Under the pieces are notes generated by a model. That model was not told the origin of the DNA, made no database searches, and saw only the letters and a program-made list of their open reading frames with translations. A stretch of 64,000 bases of DNA from Austropuccinia psidii (taxonomy: Eukaryota; Basidiomycota; Pucciniomycetes; Pucciniales; Sphaerophragmiaceae): the NCBI GenBank assembly GCA_023105745.1, contig JALGQZ010000009.1:19764564-19828563 (forward strand), written 5' to 3'. How positions within the stretch are numbered: position 1 is the first letter of the stretch; the number at the start of each line of letters is the position of its first letter. The position numbers were made by a program, and so were the translations under genes. Below are positions 46,024 through 58,000 of this stretch, one piece after another.

Positions 46024-47433
46024 CTCAAAGCCAGAGCACAAGCATGACAGTCAAAATACCATAAACCAATGGTATAGCCAAGATACCACCAAAAAAATGG
46101 AGCTGAGCAAAATCAGCTCAAAAGGTATCAAAAGAAATAGGAAACTCACCTCTTCCTGAAAATATAAGTCCCATCACCATAGGACTAGAAATAACAAAGT
46201 TATTGCTGAGCATAAACCTTAATTTTCACCTCTAATCTAAAAGCTAGAAGGAGAGTCTTAACCCCATGAAATGGGTACTCAAAATGAAGCTCTAAGCCAG
46301 GGCTATCCAATGATACCAGCCAAACTGAGCTATCACCAATATTACAGGAGTTATGGTCAATTTCAAGCCAAATAAGGGTGAACAAAACATTCACCTCTCA
46401 TCTAACTTCTACATTTTTAGTGTGGGATACCTGAAGTGGGGTCTTTTTGGAAAGAGCACAATCAGGGCTATCTGATGGTGTCATCCACTTCCCCATATCT
46501 CAACTACTGCAGAGGTTATGGGGCAAACAAGCTCAATACAGCTTTTTGCCTAAAACACGCAAATGTACAAAAATCTTGTACATGGGATAACTTTGCCATA
46601 TTGAATGATACCCATATCAAATGAGGTACCATTGTGTAGAGCACATACAGGGCTACACACTGAACCAACTTCGGGGTTGATATCTCCAGAATTGACAAAG
46701 CTATCGCTGTTTTAAGGTTAAAATCCCACCTGCTGTCATATACAGCCTTACCATGGGATAATATCCCATAATCATGAATATGAGGTGTCAAATAGACAAA
46801 TAAGCATGCTTTTACTTCAATACCTCATATGGCAGTCAATACTGCGGTCCCATACAGTTTCTGTACAGCATTCTACGCGTCATACACATCAGAATCAGGC
46901 TGTGAGGTCCCCAGATGAAAATTTTCACCCTTTATTGGTGAAAACTGCCCAGATGTGGTCTCAAAACCACATCTGAGCCCAATACAGGCTATACAGGCTG
47001 TTTGAAAACCACAAGCCATTACTAGAAAGTGAAAAAATCTTCACTTCCTCTATGTGGAAAGGTCTAGCACCCTTTCCACCCCATTTCAGGATAAAAAGGA
47101 GGCTTTTCCCAGCCAGAATTGTCTCCTCATCCTGCTCTTGAATTCCTACGTAGTACAACTGTCCAAAACAGCTATACTCTTGGAAAATAATCAGGTATAC
47201 TTTAAAAATTAAGTATTGTAGCCTTTATTATTGTAACCCAACAGGTAAAAGCTGAACCCAGGGCTTTCAACAGTGCTCACCACCACTATACCTCTAGAGT
47301 AAAGCCCTTAATATCTTAATTTAATCATTTATTATCAACTTTATCATCTTTTAAAACTATTTTTACCGTGTCGCAGTCACAGTTAAAGCTTGTAAATACT
47401 TATATACACCTTTATCATAGACTCACCTTGACA
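46011..47433 (+). repeat. 3' LTR of element D
   Basis: TGTCAG start, end reads TTGACA. Followed by the right target copy AAGGA. Confidence 0.9.
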
Positions 47434-48115
47434 AAGGAAGTGTCTCAATTAAAAGAATGGACAACATTCACAGGTTAAGGTGAATATGACCATATGTCAT
47501 TTATTAAAACAATTGACATTTAAAAAGAAGAAGCCATACCAGATGAACTAATCACTGCCAGATTACATTCATTATTCCAAAAATCGGCAAATAGATGGTA
47601 TTATGGCATAAGAAAAACAAATGGCAAAAGTACCTGGTCTTGGTGGAAAAACAAAATAATCGGCAAGTGGGAAAATGATTCCTGGAGGTACAAGATAGAA
47701 AATGCATTTGAAAATTCCTTCTTTGACCCAGATAAGGATAAACCTTTGACTTGGCTCTTAAAACAAGTTCAAAGATTAAATGCACCATATCAAGAAATGT
47801 CACAGAAAATGGTGCATATTGAAATAATCAATAAATGTGGAGGAGAACTGGAACATGCCCTAAAGAGAAGGTGTATAGGACCATGCTCCAAAGAAGAGTA
47901 TTTCAATTCATTAGAAGATATAGTGACAAGAACAAAAGTTGGAAGAAGATGGAAAAAGTTGGACATCAAAAGTCCAAACAAGCCATTTATAAATAAAGAT
48001 AAACCAAAAGAATCTTTCAAAACCAATACACCCAACAGTAATGATGAAAGAAAATGCCATGAATGTGGAGTTATTTGACACTTAGACAATAGTTACCTCA
48101 AAAAGGCAAAAATAA
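47434..48115 (+). pseudogene. gag C-terminal part of element C
   Basis: Resumes after element D. The capsid-like region reads RWYYGIRKTNGKSTWSWWK, then the open frame 47746-48078 with NKCGGELEHALKRRCIGPC. The zinc knuckle begins CHECG, but a TGA replaces the next codon and the closing Cys is Tyr (SYL), so the finger is destroyed. Confidence 0.75.
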
Positions 48116-48590
48116 ATGAAATTGTGGAAACAGAAGACCACAATGACAAAGAAGATGAATCTGATTCTGAAAAAGAAAATTGAAGATTCAGAAACCTCTG
48201 AAAGTGATGAAATCAATATAATTAATGCACAAATTAATAATATTGATTTGATATATGAAGTACTAGATGTAAATTCAAACTTACCACAAGCTGGAACATC
48301 TGATACAAGCCTCACAAACATACAAGATGCCAAGCTTTATAGAACCAAAACAGCAAAAGGAATGGGACATACAACTGGAAAATCAAGTATAAGTATTTTT
48401 ATGGTTGAAAGACAAGAGGAAAAAGTAAGCTTAGATACAGGAGCATACTGTACCGGTGTTGGTAAGGATTACTTAAAAACAATTATAAAAGATTGAAAAG
48501 AAAAACTTATACCAACACAAAAGGTTAAATTTAGTAGTTCAAGTGAAAGCATGAAGCCCCTTGGAATAATTGACTTAAGATTAATTTTTT
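48116..48590 (+). pseudogene. Protease of element C
   Basis: The 48116-48496 frame gives an acidic linker, then IQDAKLYRTKTAKGMG and the protease motif VSLDTGAYCTGVGKD. A TGA at about 48494 ends it where F keeps Trp. The DTGA box is intact. Confidence 0.75.
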
Positions 48591-50050
48591 CTCACCCGTC
48601 CCAATGTATAAGAGTGAAAGTAGAGTTTTTAGTAATGGAAAACTGTACTAGTAACCACTTTATCCTTGGAAATGATTGATTGTAAATTTATGAAATAGAT
48701 ATCTCTAATAAAAAAGACAGATATTTCACCATATGAGACAATAGGAGGCAGAAAATTAGTTTTTTTAAATAACAAAAACAAATCAAAGTTATACAAAATG
48801 AAGAGCAAACCCAGAGAAACATTACTTCATAAATGAACAACTTAATGAGGCAGAATTTAATCAAGAATTAACAGAAAAAATGGGAGAAAAACTAATTGAT
48901 CTCTTGTTTAAATACAAAAATTACTTTGCAATCGACAATGAACCACTATGTGCAATCATTGGGAATGAAGTATAAATTATTCTTAATAAGGAAAACCCTT
49001 ATCCGCCCTTATTAAGAAGACCAGCTTACCCAGCTAGCATTAATGGACCTTGGAGTATTAAGGAAAGTAGGACATAATGAACAAGTGGAATTCACCAAAC
49101 CTGTCATTATAACTTGGAATAATGGAAAATAAATGATGGTAGGGGACTTTAGAGCTCTAAATACCAATGCTATCCCTTACAGATATCCAATACCCAGAAT
49201 CCATGAGATATTAACAAATGTTTCACAGGCTATATTTATTACAGCCATGGATGCTCTAAAGGTTTTTCACAAAAATGTCTTAACAGACAGTTCCAAAAAA
49301 CTACTGAGGATAATAGTCCACCGTGGAATTTTATCACAATGTGTCAGAATTAAAGCAGAGCTTCTAGTAATGGACAACTGTACTAGTAATCACTTCATAC
49401 TTGGAAATGACTACTTGTCAATTTATGGTATAGATATCTTTAACCAAAAAGATAGATATTTTACCATAGGAGACAACAAAAGACAAAAGTTTGACTTTTT
49501 AAATAACAAAAACAAATTACAGCTATTAAGAATGAAGAGAGAAGTCCATAAAAGGAACTTTTTATATCTGAACAACTCAAAGAGGCAGAATTCAATCAAG
49601 AATTAACAGAAAAAATGAAAGAAAAATTGATTGACCTCTTATTTAAGTACAAAAATGCCTTTGCAACTGACAAAGAACCACTAGGTGCCATAATTGGGAA
49701 TGAGGTGGATATAATTCTTAATGTGGAAAAGCCTTAATTGGAGGTACACATTAAAGAATTAATAGACCTTGGAGAATTAAGTAAAGTAGGACACAATGAA
49801 CAGGTAGAGGTCACTACATCTGTCATTATAACTTGGCATAATGGAAAATCAAGGATGGTAGGGGACTTTAGAGCTCCAAACACCTACACTATCCCTGAAA
49901 GATATCCAATACCAAGGATCTATGAGACATCAACACAATTATCTCAGGCTAAGCTCATTACAGCAATGGATGCTCTAAAGGGTTTTCATCAAAATGTCTT
50001 AACAGACAATGCCAAAGAACTACCAAGGATAATAGTCCACTGCAAAATTT
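48590..50050 (+). repeat. Diverged duplication of the protease-RT segment in element C
   Basis: 48600-49322 and about 49335-50046 cover the same part of the element: protease end (NCTSNHFILGND), connector, RT start to ILRIIVH-like. The copies differ widely, and each has its own deletion in the RT start (near 49037 and 49735). The join lies after CGTGGAATTTT near 49331. This fits template switching or recombination between two different copies rather than a recent slip. Confidence 0.75.
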
Positions 50051-50400
50051 CTGAATATCTAAGAATGCCTTTTGGTATAAAAAATGCACCTTCCCATTAT
50101 CAAAGAATGATGAATACAATATTTCCTGAAGAATTGTCAGAAGGATGGTTAATTATCTATATTGATGATATCATACTTTTCTTACAACACTGGGACAGTC
50201 ACTTAAGAAGACTAGAAAGAGTCTTGAAAAAATAAGTACAAGTAAATATGGAAATTTCCTTGAAAACATTTCATCTTGCATACAGTTAACTGAAAGCACT
50301 AGGACATGTTGTATCTGCACTAACCTTCGGCATAGATGAAAACAGAGTAGCAGAAGTACTACTGAAGCCAATGCCAAAAACCAAAAAAGAAATGAAATAA
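49738..50400 (+). pseudogene. Reverse transcriptase of element C
   Basis: Second, longer RT copy: IITWHNGKSRMVGDFRAPN, AMDALKGFHQNVLTDN (first Asp), MPFGIKNAPSHYQR, and an intact YIDD at 50158-50169. Stops follow at 50233 and within the thumb region, which continues in broken frames (ALGHVVSA at about 50297). Confidence 0.8.
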
Positions 50401-51150
50401 TTTCTACAATTTTCCGGTTATTACAGACAGCATATAAAAGACTTTGTGATAATTGTCAGCTCCTTTTACAAGCTCTGTGGCCAAAAGAAAGTCTATGAAA
50501 TGAATGAAGAAAGGGTTAATGCATATGAGGAATTGAAAAATTCCCTCAAAAATGCCCCTTTTCCTCTAATTCCATATTGGAAAACTATCATTAAATCTGT
50601 ACATTGCTGCTTGTGGAGAGGGACTAGGTGCTGCACTACACCAGACACAAATCATCAATTATAAACCTGTTGAAGGACCAATTTTCTTTATTTCAAGACA
50701 TTTAAGCCAAAAGAAACAAAATATGGGGAAATCCAAAGGAAGCAAGATATGGAGAAAGCCAAATGAAATGTCTTTTCTTAGTATGGTCTTTAGAAAACTT
50801 ACACTATTATTTGAATTGAACAGTGTTTAATGTGATAATAGACTGTAATGCTGTAAAATCTTTATTAAACATGAAGACAACAAATATACACATGCTGAGA
50901 TGGAAAATTGCTATTCAAGAACACAGAGGAAATATTAATACAAATGTAGATGGTGTTAGCAGATGGGCTTTAGCAAATACACCTGAAAACCCAGCATGGG
51001 TACCACAGGAAGAACATCATATAGAAGGCATATGTGTCACAGATATTGGCACAGAATTCTTTAACCAAGTTAAAGAAAGCTATAGGATGGACAAGAGCTG
51101 TCATATCTTATTCCAACTTCTAATGAAAGACTGTAAAGATACATAACTTT
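50401..51150 (+). pseudogene. RNase H and linker of element C
   Basis: [20 protein letters not shown], then shifted RNase H remains. A local repeat near 50705-50765 (GGGGAAATCCAAAGG / GGAGAAAGCCAAATG) suggests slippage. [16 protein letters not shown] keeps the Asp. The IN linker ([16 protein letters not shown]) runs to a point 5 codons before element F, where homology breaks off. Confidence 0.75.
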
Positions 51151-53138
51151 TGTGAGCCTTTAAGATATGACCACATATCCACAAAGGCCACAAGAAAAAC
51201 TCTATAATAATTATACTCATAATAATTATCTTAAAGCTAGTGAAAATACCATAAATAGGTACAAAATCAGAATTAAATCAGAATCCAATGGGTAAAAATG
51301 TGAAATAAATTACATCATTAGATTCCTCATGGTAAAATACACATATGTAATTTTTATGGCATATCTGAAAAGTCAATAATTACTGAAGAATAAGTAATAA
51401 TACCCTAAAAAAGACATAAAATCTTATTTAACTAAGAAATCAATGCGTCAATATGTGTAATAAACTGTACCATTGGATTCCCCATAAAGGACTACACATA
51501 AACATTTTTTATGACAATTCTCTAAAGTCAATACTTAAGGAATTAAGCTGAATATATGCACTTTTTTGGTCAATGCATATATTCATGGTTTTTAGCTGAT
51601 ATCTCTTGAAATATGAATGATAGAGAGTTAAATAAAATATAAAGTCACAACATAATTACTCTAAAAACACAGATATGAGCTTTATTTTACAAGCTATATA
51701 CAAGGTTATCACTTGTAAGGGTTTATTGAACAAAATCACTGAAGCTGTTGACCACTTTTTTGTGAAAGTAGTCCAAACTTAAAAAAAATGGATAGTCAGA
51801 TTCTACTAGCTCATACATGAAGAATAATGTAATTGCTATTATAATATTCAAGGTATAACCCCTTGAAATCAAGGTTTGAAGTTTAAAATATTGACTTTTG
51901 ACAGAACAGATAAATTACAAGAAAAATCATCAAAAAGAGAGTTTTGATGACATAATGAAACGCTCTTCGCAATTAAATGAAAAAATTTCAAGCTATAAGA
52001 ATTTACTCTCAGAATAGCTGTAGAATGTATAAATTAAACGTTATTAATGATCAAGGTTTAAGCTTAAATTTGATCATTTATGATCACTCACTGTAATCTT
52101 ATTTGAAGTTTAACAATTATAAAAGTGATAAAACTGGTGAATAATATTAGATTATGATTAATACTGATAAAATACACAAAGTTTAGGCTTCTTCTAAGCC
52201 TATGATGTCATCAAAGCTAGAGTTATAGTGATAACTCTAAATAATGGCGTAATAATGAGATAAGATGGTTTGATCATGACGTAATCATTACGAAACCTTA
52301 AAATAATGATCATTCACAGTGGTTACCATACGTATACGTCTACTAGAAGCCTACTGGACTCTAGAAGGGAGGTATTTACTATAAATAGAGGCCTCTTACT
52401 GTATTTTCCCCTCAGACACATCACTGAAATAAAACAGTTAAATCAAAAGGTAAAATATTTTCTTTATTCTTTATATATAAATCTCTTATATTATCGAAGA
52501 GAAAAGGCTATTTTTATTATAGTCATCATTTTTGACGTGATAGATTTAATTGTACCCTTGTTTTGTTATAACCTGTTAAAAATCTCATTTCCATGTAAAC
52601 TCAAGAAAATTTGGAATTTCTTTTATTTTTATTTGTGAATACAATTTACATAATTTGTATTCACATTATTTGGCATAAATTCTTCCAAAATTATTATATT
52701 AAGTGTCAAAAGTAGGTTATTCTCTCTTATTATAATAATTTTTCTCTATTATTACTATTAATAATTCTTCAATTAATATAAATAGTATTTATATTAATAT
52801 ATAACTTTAATATTAGTAATATTTTAGCTATTACTTGTTTTTCATTGATAAAAAACAATTTTTACACCTTTATTATTTGTTCGTAACAATAATAAAGTGC
52901 TTTTAAATATCTTAATTATCAAATATTAATATAGTTATCTATTATACAATTTTTTCATGATAGAAATTATATCATTATATTTATTTAATAATATAATTGT
53001 TTTTCATGCCATAATTATAATAATTCTTCATTATTATACTTATTTTTATCTTATTCATTCTATTTATAAGCACATTTAGAGTACAATAAGTAAAATATTA
53101 GTATCTTTTTATTTATTCTTTAATAGTCAAACCTTACA
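51151..53138 (+). repeat. 5' LTR of element F
   Basis: TGTGAGCCTTTAAG to CCTTACA. TATA box CTATAAATAG at 52379-52388, followed by a CCCCTCAGA block that all family-2 LTRs share. Its first 100 bp, with ATATGACCACATATCC, matches 59751 onward. Confidence 0.9.
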
Positions 53139-53624
53139 TTTGGGGGCGTGGCCATGATATTTACTTGAAAATACCTTTAAATAGATTTTAATTGGGCTTA
53201 TCCAATAATAGATTATATTTATAACAATGAAATTATATAACAGATTTATATTTATTTATTTCAAAAGCTATTGAGGCATTTGGAAAGCAATTATACTGTC
53301 TTATACATGGCTTTCCATATCCTTAGACTTGCAAGAACTTTCTTTGAGTGACTCTAGTGATTAAAAAGATATTTTATAAATTAAACATATTTTAATATTG
53401 TAAATTAATTTCATAAAAGAATCATCTTCATTTTTTACTTTATTCTTTAAAAATAAAAATATAAAAACCCAATAAAAAAGTTATTTTTATTCAAGTTTTA
53501 TTCATTTATTTATTCATTTCACTTATTCTGAGATATAAATGCAATTTTTATGTGGAAAATTGCCATATCTTATGAAAATAACACTTTTTATATAAAAGAC
53601 TCATATTTATTTGTCTTTTTTTAG
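53139..53624 (+). other. Leader of element F
   Basis: TTTGGGGGCGTGGCCATG just after the LTR is the candidate primer site. AT-rich, no gene; ends with the acceptor TTTTTTTAG at 53624. Confidence 0.55.
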
Positions 53625-54015
53625 TGCTTGAAGAAAATCCAACAGAGGACAATCAGACCACTTTTGAAAGATTGGTGGAAGAAACTTTCCCAAGCTTTCA
53701 AACACCAGTTTTCATTAAGAAAAAGAAAGCTAAGAAATTAGACTTTCCAGGACCCACTATTCAGGACTCTGAAGGTGAGTACCTCCTTTATAAATTTTCA
53801 TAAAAAGGAATTCTTGTCCTGAAATCTTTTATTTGCTTTTTCTTAAATTATGACTACCAGAAGAGGTTCCCAATACTTCATTCAATCAGATGGAGATGCA
53901 CTCAAAGGTAGAATTGATCCCTCAAAAAGGAAAAGAAAGGGAAAAATCCCCAGTGGAACAGAATCCACACAAGGAAGTGCCTTATTCCAAAGGCAAGTCC
54001 CAGAAATTCCCATAA
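53625..54015 (+). CDS. Predicted spliced accessory ORF of element F (frame a)
   Basis: Exon 53625-53774 and exon 53861-54015, intron 53775-53860 (GTGAGT...CTACCAG, 86 bases). With an A supplied by the leader exon this is exactly 101 codons plus TAA. It reads LEENPTEDNQTTFERLVEET, a Lys-rich part (FIKKKKAKKLDFPGP), then in exon 2 VELIPQKGKEREKSP and a conserved end KSQKFP. Element C encodes the same end in the same relative frame. Exon 2 overlaps gag in a different frame. The layout is parallel to the accessory ORFs of A and D, though the proteins are not alike to my eye. No function known. Confidence 0.45.
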
Positions 54016-54980
54016 TATCTGAACCAAAGTTAGAAATAAGTATTAGTGACTCAAATAGGTTCAAATCACATTCAGAGGGCTCAGATAGACACTTAAATGA
54101 GCCAGTCCAAGCAGTACTAAACAGTGTAAAAGCACAAGGACTGGGAAATGTTGCCACAAATCCACCAAGGAGTGATAAGCTCCTGGAACATCCTCAAAAA
54201 GTTTCTCAAAGAGGAGGAAATAGTGAGATACTCCAATGGATGGAATCCACTATCATGCAAACCTCAAATCAAAAAGATCAAGGAATACCATGCCACAAAG
54301 AGGGAGGAAAGCAAGTAAGAATCCCCAGTAGCTTCTACCAGCAAGCCAAAAGCCAACCCACTTCCCCAAGAAGGGAAGAAGAACAAGAAAAAGAACTGGA
54401 GAAAACCATATTCCCCAAGCTACAGGATTCCAAAAATCCAAAAAGATGCCATGGACAATGTCTTCAACATGGCCAGAACCTTGATGGAATTCAAGGACAA
54501 GGAGGAGCAAAGAATGAGAAAACCCCATTTCCAAAAGAAATAACCTTGTCTCCAGATGTTGTACATACTTCAACAGAGATTAAAACTAGTATTTTGCTTA
54601 AAAAAATTAAAAATAGTTTATTATCCTTACAAGAAATAAGCAATAACTTATCATCTTTAACAAAAGCTGTTGTACAAAACAAAAAAGAAATTGATAACAT
54701 TAAATTTATTGCTGAAACTAAAAAACCTAAGGTTTTAATTGACAATACTCAAAAATTAATACAAGGACAACAGCAATTGTATAAGTATATAAAACATATC
54801 AAAGATGAAGCTTTGACAATCAGCTATGATGTGAGTATTGATAATCTTACAGCAAAATTAAACAAATTAAGTAATTCTGTAGAAACATTTGAAGAAAACA
54901 CTTCATCACACCAAAATTTACTTCTAGACCATGTGGAAAAAAGTGATGAAGAAACAATGAATCTGAATGAGGAAATCTAA
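53850..54980 (+). pseudogene. gag N-terminal part of element F
   Basis: 376 codons from an ATG that sits 8 bases before the predicted acceptor AG, i.e. inside the intron. Hydrophilic, Ser/Pro/Gln-rich Gag with ESTQGSALFQRQVPEIP, NPPRSDKLLEHPQKV, SSFYQQAKSQPTSP, CHGQCLQHGQNLDG and a coiled-coil-like C-terminal part (LIQGQQQLYKYIKHIKDE). A TAA at 54978 interrupts it; the same frame continues (SEIRLTTEKMDEINEA). Homologous to C at 36441-37284. Confidence 0.75.
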
Positions 54981-55942
54981 AGTGAAATAAGGCTTACTAC
55001 TGAGAAAATGGATGAAATAAATGAGGCTAACTTAAATATGCCAAAGTTATAAACACCATTCTCTCACATAAGAAGTCCTGTTAAAGCAAAAGAGGAATTA
55101 AAAAATCCATTCATAACAAACTTGAGGCATCAAGACAATAGCCAAGCCTTAATGAAGGAAGCACCTCAATTAAAAGAATAGCCAACATTCACAGGAGAAG
55201 GTGAATATGACCATATGTCATTTATTAAAACAATTGACATGTTACAAGAAGATTATATCATACCAGATAAATTTATCACTGCCAGATTACACTCACTGTT
55301 TGCAAAATATGCAAAAATATGGTATTATGGCATAAGGAAAACAAATAGCAAAAATACCTGGTATTGGTAGAAACAAGAGTTAATCACCAGGTGGGCTAAT
55401 GATTCCTGGAGGTACAAAATAGAAAATGCATTTGAAAATTCCTTCTTTGACCCAGAAAAGGATAAACCTTTGACTTGGTTCTTGAAACAAGTTGAAAGAC
55501 TAAATGCACTGTACCCAGAAATGTCACAAAAAATGTTACATAGAAAATACTTAAGAAATGTGGAGGAGAATTGTAACATGCCCTGAGAAGCAGGTGTATA
55601 GAACCATGCTCCACAGAAGAGTATATCAATGCACTAGAAGACATAGTGACAAGAACAAAAATTGGCAGAAATTGGAAGAAAGTGGACATTAAAAGTCCAA
55701 ATAAACGATTTATCAAGAAAGATAAACCAAGAGAAACTTTCAAGCCCAAAACATCCAACAGTAATGAGCAAAGAAAGTGCCACAAATTTGGAGGTATTGG
55801 ACACTTAGCCAACAATAGCCTTAAAAAGCAAAAATCAATGGAATTATGGAAACAGAGGACCACAATGATAAAGAAGAATGAACTGATTCTGAAAAGGACA
55901 CTGAAGAATAAGAAACTTCTTAAATTGATTAAATTAATATAA
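54981..55942 (+). pseudogene. gag C-terminal part of element F
   Basis: TFTGEGEYDHMSFIKTIDML starts the capsid-like region, WYYGIRKTNSKNTWYW follows, then ENAFENSFFDPEKDKPLTWF. Stops occur at several sites and a frameshift lies near 55545. The knuckle reads CHKFGGIGHLANNS: the second and last Cys of CX2CX4HX4C are Phe and Ser. The frame 55646-55942 then drifts out of register. Confidence 0.75.
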
Positions 55943-55968
55943 TTAATGCACAAATTAATAATATTGAT

Positions 55969-56577
55969 TTGATATATGAAGTACTAGAGGTTAAGTCAAA
56001 CTTACCACAAGTTGGGACATATGATACAAGCCTGACAAACATACAAGATGCCAAATTGTATAGAACCAAACCAGGAAAAGGAATGGGATATACAGCTGGG
56101 AGATCAAGTATAAGTATTTTCATGGTGGAAAACCAAGAGGTAAAAGTAATTTTAGATACAGGAGCATATTGTACCTGTGTTGATAAGAGTTTTTTGAAAA
56201 CAATTGTACCAGATTGGGAAGAAGAACATATACCAATACAAGGAGTAAAATTTAGTAGTGCAAGTGAAAGCATGAAGCCTCTTGGAACAATTGACTTAAT
56301 ACTAATTTTTCCTCATCCTTCACAGTGTATCAGATTGAAAGTAAAGTTTGTAGTAATGGATAACTGCACTACTAACCATTTTATACTTGGAAATGACTAC
56401 TTTTCAATTTATGGCATAGATATCTCTAACCAAAAAGATAGATATTTTACCAAAGGAGGCAATAAACAGACAAAATTTGGCTTCTTTAATAACAAAAAAC
56501 AAATTACAGTTATTAAAAATGAAGAAAAAAGCCCAGAAAAAGATTTTTTTATAGCTGAACAGCTGAAAGAGGCATAA
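55969..56577 (+). pseudogene. Protease of element F
   Basis: 202 codons open: YEVLEVKSNLPQVGT, then IQDAKLYRTKPGKGMG and the aspartic protease box VILDTGAYCTCVDKS, ending with NHFILGNDYFSIYGIDI and a linker. TAA at 56575 separates it from RT, which follows in the same frame. In family 2 protease and RT therefore share a frame. Confidence 0.85.
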
Positions 56578-56601
56578 TTCAATTATGAATTAAAAGAAGA
56601 A

Positions 56602-57500
56602 ATGAAAGAAAAATTAATTGACCTCTTATTTGAATATAAAAATGCCTTTGCAACTGACAAAGACCCACTAGGTTCCATAATTGGACATGAGGTAGATATA
56701 ATACTTAATGTGGAAAAACCTTATCCACCTGTATTAAGAAGACCAGCTTACCCAGCTAGCCCAAGAGCCAGAGAAGCTTTAGAGGTACACATTAAAGAAT
56801 TAATAGACCTTGGAGAATTAAGTAAAGTAGGACACAATGAACAGGTAGAGGTCACTACATCTGTCATTATAACTTGGCATAATGGAAAATCAAGGATGGT
56901 AGGGGACTTTAGAGCTCCAAACACCTACATTATCCCTGACAGATATCCAATACCAAGGATCTATGAGACATCAACACAATTATCTCAGGCTAAGCTCATT
57001 ACAGCCATGGATGCTCTAAAGGGTTTTCATCAAAATGTCTTAACAGACAATTCCAAAAAACTACAAGCATAATAGTCCACTGCAAAATGTTTGAATATCT
57101 AAGAATTCCTTTTGGGAAAAATAATGCACCTTCCCATTATCAAAGGATGATGAATACCATATTTCCTGAAGAGTTGTCAGAAGGATGGTTGATTATCTAT
57201 ATTGATTAAATCATAGTTTTCTCAGCAACTTGGGATAGTCACTTAACAAGACTAGAAAGAGTCTTTGAAAAAATAATACAAGTAAACATGAAAATCTCCT
57301 TGAAAAATTTTCATTTTGCATGCAGTAAACTAAGAGCACTAGGACATGTTGTATCTGGACTAGGTTTGGGCATAGATAAGAGCAAATTAGCAGCAGTACT
57401 CTTGAAACCCATTCCCCAAGCCAAAAAAGAAATTCAATGATTTCTAGGTTTTTCTCGTTATTACAGACAGCATATAAAAGACCTTGCATGAATTTCCAAG
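56602..57500 (+). pseudogene. Reverse transcriptase of element F
   Basis: Open to 57072 with LRRPAYPASPRAREALEVHI, IITWHNGKSRMVGDFRAPN and AMDALKGFHQNVLTDN. Then a frame break near 57063. The active site is YID-stop (TAA at 57207-57209), so the second catalytic Asp codon is lost. The thumb (ALGHVVSGLGLGIDK) follows in broken frames. Not functional. Confidence 0.85.
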
Positions 57501-58000
57501 TCCTTGTATAAGCTCTGTGACCAACAGACAGTCTATGAAATGACTAAGGAAAGGGTCAAGGCATATGAAGAATTGAAAATTCCTTAACAAATTCTCCATT
57601 TCTTCTAATTCCAGATTGGAAAATGCCCTTTAAGCTATACATTGATGCTTGGCTAGGTGCTGCACTACACCCAACACAAATAATCAATGATAAATCTGTT
57701 GAAGGACCAATTTGCTTCATTTCAAGACAAATAAAGCCGACAGAAGAAAAGTATGGAGAAAGCCAAATGGAATGCCTCTGCTTAGTGTGGGCTCTAGAAA
57801 AACTACACTATTATTTGGATGGAACAGTGTTTGATGTAATTACAGATTGCAATGCTGTAAAATCTATATTAAATATGAAAACCCCAAATAGACATATGCT
57901 AAGATGGCCAATTTCAATCCAATAATATAGAGGAAATATGACTATATTTCATAAATCTGGTAATATTCATAAGAATTCAGATGGTCTTAGCAGATGGGCT
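57501..58000 (+). pseudogene. RNase H of element F
   Basis: Open frame 57623-57925: [17 protein letters not shown] (three residues shorter than in D), [20 protein letters not shown] with the Glu, and [16 protein letters not shown] with the Asp. A TAA replaces a Glu codon in SIQ-stop-[17 protein letters not shown] marks the end. Confidence 0.8.

Larger units (their letters stand above)
37754..47433 (+). mobile_element. Ty3/Gypsy element D (family 1), full length
   Basis: 9.7 kb, LTRs at 37754-39191 and 46011-47433, perfect 5-bp target duplication AAGGA (37749-37753 and 47434-47438). It lies in gag of element C. Complete gene order: leader, accessory ORF, gag, knuckle, protease, RT, RNase H, integrase. 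All visible catalytic residues are kept; only three in-frame stops interrupt gag-pol. The LTRs differ at several positions per 100 bp in the first part compared, so the copy is not brand new. Confidence 0.95.
33878..51150 (+). mobile_element. Ty3/Gypsy element C (family 2), with nested element D, cut by element F
   Basis: Begins with a family-2 LTR; its own parts are 33878-37753 and 47434-51150. It resumes beyond element F, outside the window. Gene order is gag, knuckle, protease, RT, RNase H. The copy is heavily degraded, with many stops and a chimeric duplication of the protease-RT segment. It is inserted in a minus-strand transposase relic. Confidence 0.85.

Noticed and set aside
37754..47433. 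Active retrotransposon
   Set aside because: Three in-frame stops and diverged LTRs argue that this copy is inactive, although its catalytic residues are present.
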